From Haplomitrium mnioides (Eukaryota > Marchantiophyta > Haplomitriopsida > Calobryales), in NCBI GenBank assembly GCA_049999725.1, contig JBNGIS010017735.1, positions 1-26,287 on the forward strand: DNA of 26,287 nucleotides. The letters are read 5' to 3'. Below, piece by piece: positions 17,439-25,099 of the stretch (positions within the stretch are counted from its first letter, which is position 1; each line of letters begins with the position of its first letter). The notes under the pieces were generated by a model. The model did no database searches and had not been told where the DNA came from. It was given only the letters and a program-made list of their open reading frames with translations. Position numbers and translations under genes: made by a program.

Positions 17439-18190
17439 TTAACATCCAACTGATGGACTTCATAGTTATACTGTGCAGCAAGAGTAACAATCACACGAAT
17501 TGAAGTAATCTTGACCACAGGTGAATACGTTTCTGTGTAGTCAACTCCATGTATTTGTGTCAAACCATTAGTGACTAATCTTGCCTTGTATCTGCTGACA
17601 GTGCCATCAGGGTTATACTTAACTTTGAATCTCCACCTGCAGCCAACAGCCTTTCTATCTGGTGGAAGTGGTGTCAAGGTCCAAGTCTCATTTCTAGCCA
17701 GAGAAGCCAACTCATCTTCAATTGCTTTCAGCCATTTGGGTCCTTCAGGGCTACTCAATGCCTCAGCAAATTTTTCTGGTTCAAGGACTCTTGGTGAATG
17801 TGAAACAAATAATGCTCTCTGTTTGCCCTGGCTGATCTTGGTTTCATCATAAAAGTCCACTGCCATCTTAGATCTTGTGCTTCTTCTCAAGGCAGGACTG
17901 GAGGGGACTTGTGTTGGAGGTGAAATCTGGTGCTCAAAGTCTCCATTATGAATATCTGGGACTGGGTCAAATGTATCCCTCTGTTCATGACTTGGTGTAT
18001 TGATGTTACTGATAGCTCCCACTGGAGATGATGATGGTCCTACTGCTACAGGCGTTCTTACTTGTGATGGCAATTGGCATAACTGTGAATGATTGGGTGA
18101 GGGTCTGATGAGCATGATGTCTCCCAGTGGGTCATCATACTTTTCTGTCTCATCGTTATCCTCCCTCACAGTCACAGAGACATTCTCCAA
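17439..18190 (-). pseudogene. Copia 2 pol part 2: start of reverse transcriptase, cut by LTR
   Basis: A Pro/Ser-rich linker with RRSTRSKM is followed by the start of the RVT_2 domain: WLKAIEDELASLARNETWTL, PDRKAVGCRWRFKVKYNPDG, YKARLVTNGLTQIHGVDYTE, TYSPVVKITSIRVIV and HQLDV. The catalytic AFLxG/YVDD half and RNase H are missing: the sequence goes directly into the LTR end of copia 1 at 17438. Confidence 0.85.
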
Positions 18191-19545
18191 AACTTAACAT
18201 CTCTGGAAATGATGATGTGCCTATTAGATAGATGGAGCAGTCTATATGCTTTGGCATGATCATCATATCCTAACAGGATGCACTCTTCAGACTTCTGATC
18301 AAACTTTGCTCTTAAGTCTTTTGGGGTTAATGCAAAAGCCTTTGAACCAAATACTCTCAAATGTGACAGATTAGGCTTATAACCATGCCAGAGTTCAAAT
18401 GGTGTCTTACCCACAGTTAGTGCTTTGGTGGGTGACCAATTCTGTAAATAAGCTGCTGTCATGATGGCTTTTCCCCAATAAGCTCTCTTGAGCCCAGAGT
18501 GTAAGAGCATTGCCAGTGCTGCTTTCAGTGTTCTGTTCTTTCTTTCAGAGACTCCATTCTGTTCAGGTGTGTATGGAACAGGGTGCTGTCTTAAGATGGC
18601 ATTGTCTTGGCAATAGCTGTCAAACTCATGTGAACAATACTCACCACCATTGGCAGTCCTTAGTGGCTTCAGTGACTTACCTGTTTGTTTTTCAACAAAT
18701 GTTTTATAGGTTCTGAACTGCTGGAAGGCTTGAGACTTCTGTCTCAAAAGGAACACAAATGTATAACGTGTATAATCATCGATAAAGGTGTTGAAATATT
18801 GACATCCAGAATAAGTTGGAGAAGACATAGGACCACAGAAGTCAGAATATACCAGAGCAAGTGTTTCCTCAGTTCTGGTTGAACTTCGTCTAGGAAAGAC
18901 ATCTCTTGTCTTCTTGGCTTTGATGCATGAGATGCAATCTGGCAGATTTCTCAAGTCAGTCAGGTCTAAGCCTGAAACCATGTTCTCTTCCATCAACTGC
19001 CTCAACCTTGGTTGGCTGATGTGGCCAAGACGTTGGTGCCATAACTCTGCGGTTGATGAAGAGGCTGCACATGTTATCGCCTCTGCATGATTGGACCTGC
19101 CAAGCTGGTACAACTGGTTGTGTAATGAGCAGGTTGCCAGAAGCTTTCCCTCAGCATCCATTAGAACACAGCTCCCATTTCTGGTTTGTCCATGAGCTTT
19201 GTCAAACTGGCTTACTGAAAACAAATTCTTGGCAATCCCAGGCACATACAGCACTTCAGGTATCTCTCTTATTTGACCATTATTAATTGTTATCCTAACT
19301 GTGCCTTGACCATTGATACCCTGACAGGTATTGTCACCAAGAAACACAAATTGTTGATATGGATATGCCTCATAGTGAGTGAAGCATTGTCTGTCATGGG
19401 TCATGTGGGCTGTGGCTCCACTGTCAATGTACCAGACATCATCTTCATCTTGATGTGACAATCCTGCAGTGTTAGAATGACTAGTGAGATAGAGCCTGTG
19501 CACTGGCTTATCTTGACTTTTGGACTTTGGCTTATCTTGTCATCT
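18172..19545 (-). pseudogene. Copia 2 pol part 1: protease and integrase
   Basis: Starts in frame with the protease motif WYIDSGATAHMTHD (aspartic protease DSGA), pre-integrase AELWHQRLGHISQPRLRQL, integrase zinc finger Cys pair CISCIKAKK, and the catalytic core: YSDFCGPM (first Asp), then LRTANGGEY where the second catalytic Asp of the usual TDNGGEY is Ala, and QNGVSERKNRTLK (catalytic Glu). FELWHGYKPNLSHLRVFGSKAF follows. The frame ends at 18172 because one T appears to be missing in the TTTT run near 18190; the reading continues in the next entry. The Asp-to-Ala change should abolish strand transfer. Confidence 0.85.
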
Positions 19546-20081
19546 ATTGGTCTTATAGCTGTACTACTTTGAACTTTAGTTTTGGGCTTTCTTTGTGCTC
19601 TATTGCTTGGACAATTTCTTGCTATGTGGCCATAGCCCCTGCAGTTGAAGCATTTAATTCTTCTTCTGGAATTATCACTGCTTGATGCTTCATTTGATGC
19701 AGATGTGACAAACTGGTTTCTAGTGCCATTGTGCTCAGGCTTCTTTTTATTCACATATAGGGCTGACATTGAATCTGCAAGGCCTTGTGTCTTAGCCATG
19801 GTCTCTTCTTGAAGAATATAGGTGATCAGCCTTTGCAATGTGAGATTGGGAGTTCCTCTCAAGGAGTTCATCAATGGCCTATAAGATGCAGGGAGACTTC
19901 TCATGAGTGATAGGACTGCATCTTCATCTTGGACTGGAGCACCTGCTGCAGACAGTTGCTCCATGACAGACCTTAACTCATGAATGTGTTTTATCACATT
20001 GTCTCCTTCTCTCATCCTTAGTGTGGCCAGTTTGTCTCTCAAATACATTCTAGTCACAGTCAAATACATTCTAGGTCCCAA
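19541..20081 (-). pseudogene. Copia 2 gag (UBN2-type capsid and zinc knuckle), 5' truncated
   Basis: Gag forms the particle in which reverse transcription occurs. Reading from 20078: TRMYLRDKLATLRMREGDNV and DEDAVLSLMRSLPASYRPLM, the UBN2/Retrotran_gag pattern, then the CCHC knuckle CFNCRGYGHIARNC (about 19609-19650). The N-terminal part is missing because LINE B copy 2 lies upstream. A 21-bp tandem duplication in 20040-20075 (ACATTCTAGTCACAGTCAA-type unit) adds seven codons in frame. The reading frame leaves the pol frame near 19520-19545 and runs on to 19401 as nonsense. Confidence 0.8.
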
Positions 20082-20125
20082 TCTGCATCTGTAAAATCAG
20101 AAATATGGAGCTTCTTACCACTCTC

Positions 20126-20663
20126 TTTTTCTTCTTTTTTTTGACAGGAAGTAAAAACTTTATTTCCACACATCAAATACAACCGCCGAAGTGGCAAAAC
20201 ATCAAAGTCTCCATGGAATAAGCAAACGACTTCCTCAAGGGTAGCCAAGTCGGGAGACAAAGGTGTCCAGCGACAGCTACCTACCAATAGAATCTATCAC
20301 AAGTCCTCCTAAGGTAGATTACTAGCCCTAGGCCATCAATCCAAAATATAATCAACATCTATAATCAAAGGACACTTCAAACACTCTAGTCCCTCTAATT
20401 AATAGCCTGATGCATCTTCAAATCTCTGGTTCTATAGAAAGCCTAGAGGGGATTACACTATGATGCAGTGAATCATCCTCTGAAGACCTTTCCAAGAAAA
20501 TGGGACCTTCCTCTAGAAGTTCCTTTGCCAGAATGTCCTGTTTGGAAGACAGGCATTTTGAGAACCTTGCTCGGCCCTTGGTGCACAGACTAGAAGCTGT
20601 AGCCTGATCCGCCACCACTGCTTTCATTTTCTCACGCCGTGTATATCTCTTCGTGACCTTTTC
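20126..20663 (-). mobile_element. LINE family B, copy 2: ORF1 C-terminus plus 3' UTR, no ORF2
   Basis: Plus-strand tail CTTTTTCTTCTTTTTTTTGA up to 20142, then the family B end GACAGGAAGTAAAAAC, the 3' UTR blocks of copy 1 (GGTGTCCAG, GGCCATCAATC) and an ORF1 C-terminus. It is interrupted at 20663 by the poly(A) of LINE A copy 2; the 5' part would be beyond the window. It lies inside the gag of copia element 2. Confidence 0.82.
20418..20663 (-). pseudogene. LINE B copy 2 ORF1, C-terminal part
   Basis: Reading leftwards from the LINE A boundary: EKVTKRYTRREKMKAVVADQ, SSKQDILAKELLEEGP, SSEDDSLHHSVIPSRLSIEP and a stop at 20418-20420. It aligns with the C-terminus of copy 1 (WEKVIKRYTGR, KLDLWGKEILEDEE, SSEDDSLLHSVIPSRLSVEP), so the ORF1 end and the direct passage into the 3' UTR are the same in two independent copies. 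The segment is open but truncated by the LINE A insertion. Confidence 0.78.
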
Positions 20664-20677
20664 TTTTTTTTTTTTTT

Positions 20678-20815
20678 GACCGAAAGCAAACAACTTTATT
20701 TACTTTCAAACATCAAAGGTACAACCGCGGCCAGCAATCAGGCCGAGCGGCAAAACCAACAACCAATCAATCCCTTTCAGGATCTAGCCTGGCAAACCAA
20801 AGTAACCCTACACCC
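20678..20815 (-). terminator. LINE A copy 2 3' UTR and polyadenylation region
   Basis: Between the ORF2 stop and the T-run. It shows the same GATTGATTGGTTGTTGG and CCGCGG blocks (complement on the plus strand) as copy 1 and ends in GCTTTCGGTC plus poly(A). This short UTR is the probable recognition end for reverse transcription. Confidence 0.8.
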
Positions 20816-23800
20816 TCAATCCAGATTACTACTAACATTCAGATTCCAGTAAACACTGTCTTCATCACGTATACAAAGCATATGCCTGGCGCCCCAGGTT
20901 CTGTCAAAGGTTTCAAGAATGTTGTCTCTCTTCTCTTCATTATGAGCCTTCATGCAGTCTCTGCAAGCATCACGCCAAGCTTTCTTTCCGTACTCAACCA
21001 GTCTCATCCAGATTTTTTTTTTCAAGCTGTACATATCCATGTGTGACTTCTCAAAAACTATAGCGTTTCTAGAAAGCCATATGGAGTAAAGTACTATTCC
21101 TCTAAGTAAGGACCAGATCTTTTGAGCTACGACCACTGCTTTAGGTATTCTGTCGCCTAGGATGCATTGCTGCCAGGTTGGCTTCCACCTTTTAGTGTTC
21201 TCCCAAATGGAGAACACTAATCTGTTAATGATATTCCCTGCCCATTTCCAGATGGTGCTGATCCTAGGACAAATCCAGAAACAGTGAATGAGATCTTCCA
21301 GTATGTCCTCCTTGCAGCAGACACAACTTGCATCAATCTCAAAACCAGGCTTTTCTGTCTTTTTCCTGAAGCTCCCGACTTGCACACCTCTTTGGACAAT
21401 AAGCCACATTAACGTGGCCTCTTTTGCTGATCTGCTCGCATTCCATATATCAGTCCATCTGGATGAGTGTGTAGAGTCGACTGGACCGTGTGCTTTCCAG
21501 CGTTCCAGAACCGGGATGATTGTAGATGGTCGGTCCAAGATGAATCGACGGCCTTTCTTGGTGGAATAGCTGCTGAGGGGGGAGTTATCCTTCCAGACCC
21601 ACATTCCAGGGTCCCAATCTCCCTCTCCGATCACTAATCCAAGTATTTTATACTCAGCTTTCTGATCTTTGGTCACTGAGCATACTCTCATTTTCCTCAA
21701 AATCACTGAAAGAGGAAGCTGGGGTCGAGATCCTTCTGCCAGCATCGCCTCCATTGGGGTGACAAAGAACCATGAGCAAGAATGGGGTAGCGCGGAAGAC
21801 TGAATCATGTTTCCCGCCTTCAGATCAGTATCAGCACTCCACAACGATATAGCCACCGGGTGTGTCTCCAGATCAGATGTGAAAACTCCGGTCCAGTCTC
21901 CTTTTCTTATGTGTCCTGGCCCCTCAAGTAGGAGTGAAACCCACCTTTCGGGGATCTTAGCAATCAGGTCATGCCATTTCCGCTCATGCCTTTTGTGAAG
22001 CTGGTATCGTTCTTGCACCTCTGCCCACTCAAGGAACTCATATGTTTGGCGATTCCACATGTCCCCAATAACCTTGATCCCTGCCTGAGACCATCTCAAG
22101 GCTGGCCAGCTCTTGTTTGCCGCCAGCAGTGAATTATCTCCCAGTTTATTCCACCAAATGTTTATGCTCACCACCTCTTCAAAGGACTCAGGAGCCTTCT
22201 GTTTGATGGATCTTTTGAGTACCGACCAAGCCTGCCATATCTCCTGCCACAGCTGAGAGGTAGACCAACATGAAGATCTGCAGTCAGCAACTGCCCACAA
22301 TAGGGAGTGACCCCAACCTAGTTTACTAAGTGGTCTAGCTTGGCTGGCTCTATACATTAAGAACATTTTGCATGTAGAGTCCCCTGGCAGAACAGTCTTC
22401 ATAATCCACTTTCCCAGCAGGGCTTGAGTCTGTGCATATATATCTATCAATCCCAATCCCCCTTCTTTCTTTCTCTTCACGCATGTTTCCCACGCTACTG
22501 GAGCTCTGCATTTTTCCCCATTTCCTGACCAGAGGAAGTTTCTCACCAGCTGTTTGATTTCTTTAAGGGGGGAGCTGCCCCCTGCCCAGCAAGAAGCAAA
22601 ATACCAGATGGATCCAAGGAGGATTTGATTGATGATTAAAAGTCTTCCTGGAAGACTGATATATCTGTTGCACCAAAACTTAAGCTTTGATCTGATTCTG
22701 TCCACCAAGAGGTTCTTAATTCCTTGTATACCACTTTGGAGGCAAAACGGAATACCAAGGATTTTCAGGGTTGTATCCTTTTCTGCCCATTCCCAGTTAC
22801 AGGCAACCTTCCACCCTTGCGGTCTAGGTCGCGAACTGATCCAAATGGCAGAAGATTTTTCCCAGTTGATGTTCTGTCCAGAAGCCTTGGAGAAGGTACC
22901 CAGCACCTTTACCGCCTTTATCAAGTTCTGTTCTTCTCCTGCCAAGGATAGAAGAGTGTCATCTGCATATTGGGAGAAGAGATGGTGCCTGCCCAATGGA
23001 ATAGATATCCCTTTTAATTGTTTGTTGAGCGCTGCGTTCTTGAGCAGGTGTCCTAGTGCATCCGCTACTACGAGATACAGAAAAGGAGCTAGAGGGCAAC
23101 CTTGTCGAACCGAACGCTGGATAGGGACGGAGCGGGAGGGAATACCGTTAAGATTGATTGCAGAAGTGGCATTTGTAGTTGTCACCTTCACATAACCAAT
23201 GAATTTTTGACCAAATCCCATGGCCTCTAATACTTTGAACAAGAACTCCCAGTCCACTGTGTCATAAGCTTTCTCGAAGTCCACTTTCAGGAGAACACAG
23301 TCTTGTCCTGATGATAGAGCCCAATCCTTGGTTTCGACTGCAGAAATGACATTGTCAAGGATGTATCTATTCGGCAGAAAAGCTGATTGCTCTGTATTAA
23401 TAATCCCTGCCAGCACTTTTTGCAGCCTAGTGGACATAACTTTGGCAAAAATCTTGTAAGAGGTGTTCAGAAGGGAGATGGGTCTCCAATTGGAGACTAG
23501 AGTTTTATCTCCACCCTTGTCAATCAAGGAGATTGTACCTTTGTTGAGCTCAACACTGAACCATTGTCGTCTAACAGCTTCTGAGATCATGGCAGCGTAG
23601 TCTTTTGCAATCCACTTCCAGCAACATTTGTAGAATTCGCTAGGTAGACCATCTGGTCCTGGAGACTTAAGCCCACCCATGCTAGCCAAGGCCTTCATGT
23701 ACTCTTGTTCACTGGGAGGGTCTTCCAGCATGCTCCGCTGCTCAGGGGAGATGCGTGAGGGGATGTGCCTGAGTGTCTCTTCTTGTGCCGTCACTATAAG

Positions 23801-25099
23801 CGGATCATCTGTCCTGCGGCTAAAAATAGTGGACCAATAGTCTACTAACCTTTTTTCTTTGTCCTTCCATTCAACAAGTTCTTCTTGTGCAGGCCCCTTC
23901 AGTTCTACTATCTCAGCTGAAGCTTTCCGCTCCTGGAGAGAGCTGAAAAAGAATTTGTTCATTTTATCCCCTTCTTCAAACCACTTGGCACTTGAGCGGA
24001 TCCTGGCTCCTTTGGCTCTGTAATCTTCAAAGAACTCCAGAGCTACCATATCTCTATCTAGCTCCTCTTGGAGAAGAGTGTTGTTTTGGTCCTCCTCAAT
24101 CTGAGCTCTGAGAGTATTTACTTTGCCCCTGAGCCTCACTTCTTCTGCTCTCCTGAGGTGGGCTTTCCTAAACCCGAACTCTCTCAGCCATTTAATGATT
24201 CTGCTGACTGCCTTATCCCACCATTCTGATTGTCCGTCAGCTCCTTCGGCTGGTCTTGGTTCAGAACTCCAAAGTTCCTCCAACTTAGTGACTACTGAGG
24301 GATCTTCGAGGTGGGAGACATTGAGCCTGAAAAAACTAGTTTTGAGAGCTGAGTGACCCTTGAATATTAGCGCCATTGAAACAGGAAGGTGGTCAGAGCG
24401 TGACAAGCCCCCCACATTGATGACCTTGGCCCTGTAGGACTGATGGAAGGGACCTGTTGGGATGTAGAATCTATCCAATCTCGCCAGTATTCGCCCTCTT
24501 TGCTGATTGCTCCATGAGAACTTCAGTGCACCCGATGTTGCTTGGAATGGGTCTGCTATTCTCAGGAAAGCTAATAGATCACTCCAAGCTTGGAGTTCCA
24601 GACCACCTAGGCTGTGGCCATTGCCACCCCTCCGGTCCCATTGGTGTTCCACCATGTTAAAATCACCTCCCATAATCCAGTTCCTATCTTGAGGAAGTGA
24701 GTGTAGGAGCTCAGTCCACATCCTCCGCCTCTCACTGGCAAGGTTAGGAGCATAGATGTTGAGCACACCAAATTTCCCTCCTGGCAAGCCATCCAAGTCT
24801 ATCCACAAAGCACGACCATTGCATAGAGAGTAGTTCCCTTTGAAGAATGGAGCCAACTTAGCTGACACCCCGATACCCACTCCACCCTTGGATCTCTCTG
24901 CTTCTGTAGACCAGATCTCTCCACGAGGCCAGAGCAGTTTCAGCAGGAACTTACCTCTGGGTCCACTCAGTTTGTGTTCTTGAATAAAAAGGACATCGAT
25001 GGACGGCTTGAATTTTTTGATGAAATCGGTAATTGCCTCCCTTTTGCATTTGTCCTTACCAATCCCTCTGACATTGTAGCTAAGGAATTGGATCTTCAT
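20816..25099 (-). CDS. LINE A copy 2 ORF2: endonuclease/reverse transcriptase, 1427 aa, intact
   Basis: The ATG at 25099-25097 overlaps the ORF1 stop, so I choose it over any start further upstream. Endonuclease (residues 1 to about 240): N9 in SYNVRG, E41 in IQEHK, GGDFN at 144-148 and the SRSDH box. A linker with a coiled-coil-like charged stretch follows (LRRAEEVRLRGKVNTLRAQI). Reverse transcriptase runs from about 475 to 760: KSPGPDGLPSEFY, WRPISLLNTSYKIFAKVM, LLKVDFEKAYDTVDW, RQGCPLAPFLY, and the catalytic YADD at 711-714, then GQNINWEKSSA. The C-terminus has the Cys/His motif CVCCKED...HCFWICPRI near 1255-1280 and ends SSNLD. No RNase H was recognised. All catalytic residues I can check are present. 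Confidence 0.93.
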   Translation of the reverse strand: MKIQFLSYNVRGIGKDKCKREAITDFIKKFKPSIDVLFIQEHKLSGPRGKFLLKLLWPRGEIWSTEAERSKGGVGIGVSAKLAPFFKGNYSLCNGRALWIDLDGLPGGKFGVLNIYAPNLASERRRMWTELLHSLPQDRNWIMGGDFNMVEHQWDRRGGNGHSLGGLELQAWSDLLAFLRIADPFQATSGALKFSWSNQQRGRILARLDRFYIPTGPFHQSYRAKVINVGGLSRSDHLPVSMALIFKGHSALKTSFFRLNVSHLEDPSVVTKLEELWSSEPRPAEGADGQSEWWDKAVSRIIKWLREFGFRKAHLRRAEEVRLRGKVNTLRAQIEEDQNNTLLQEELDRDMVALEFFEDYRAKGARIRSSAKWFEEGDKMNKFFFSSLQERKASAEIVELKGPAQEELVEWKDKEKRLVDYWSTIFSRRTDDPLIVTAQEETLRHIPSRISPEQRSMLEDPPSEQEYMKALASMGGLKSPGPDGLPSEFYKCCWKWIAKDYAAMISEAVRRQWFSVELNKGTISLIDKGGDKTLVSNWRPISLLNTSYKIFAKVMSTRLQKVLAGIINTEQSAFLPNRYILDNVISAVETKDWALSSGQDCVLLKVDFEKAYDTVDWEFLFKVLEAMGFGQKFIGYVKVTTTNATSAINLNGIPSRSVPIQRSVRQGCPLAPFLYLVVADALGHLLKNAALNKQLKGISIPLGRHHLFSQYADDTLLSLAGEEQNLIKAVKVLGTFSKASGQNINWEKSSAIWISSRPRPQGWKVACNWEWAEKDTTLKILGIPFCLQSGIQGIKNLLVDRIRSKLKFWCNRYISLPGRLLIINQILLGSIWYFASCWAGGSSPLKEIKQLVRNFLWSGNGEKCRAPVAWETCVKRKKEGGLGLIDIYAQTQALLGKWIMKTVLPGDSTCKMFLMYRASQARPLSKLGWGHSLLWAVADCRSSCWSTSQLWQEIWQAWSVLKRSIKQKAPESFEEVVSINIWWNKLGDNSLLAANKSWPALRWSQAGIKVIGDMWNRQTYEFLEWAEVQERYQLHKRHERKWHDLIAKIPERWVSLLLEGPGHIRKGDWTGVFTSDLETHPVAISLWSADTDLKAGNMIQSSALPHSCSWFFVTPMEAMLAEGSRPQLPLSVILRKMRVCSVTKDQKAEYKILGLVIGEGDWDPGMWVWKDNSPLSSYSTKKGRRFILDRPSTIIPVLERWKAHGPVDSTHSSRWTDIWNASRSAKEATLMWLIVQRGVQVGSFRKKTEKPGFEIDASCVCCKEDILEDLIHCFWICPRISTIWKWAGNIINRLVFSIWENTKRWKPTWQQCILGDRIPKAVVVAQKIWSLLRGIVLYSIWLSRNAIVFEKSHMDMYSLKKKIWMRLVEYGKKAWRDACRDCMKAHNEEKRDNILETFDRTWGARHMLCIRDEDSVYWNLNVSSNLD

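Larger units (their letters stand above)
17439..20090 (-). mobile_element. Copia element 2 (minus), truncated at both sides by later insertions
   Basis: A second Ty1/copia element of a different lineage from element 1, read right to left: gag, protease, integrase, and the start of reverse transcriptase. It is cut at 17439 by the LTR of element 1 just after the HQLDV motif of the polymerase, and on the right by LINE B copy 2, so the start of gag and both LTRs are missing. Only a few lesions interrupt the coding sequence, so it was young when hit. Confidence 0.88.

Noticed and set aside
22629-23195. 188-residue open frame opposite the reverse transcriptase of LINE A copy 2
   Set aside because: Antisense shadow of a conserved coding region, no own similarity.
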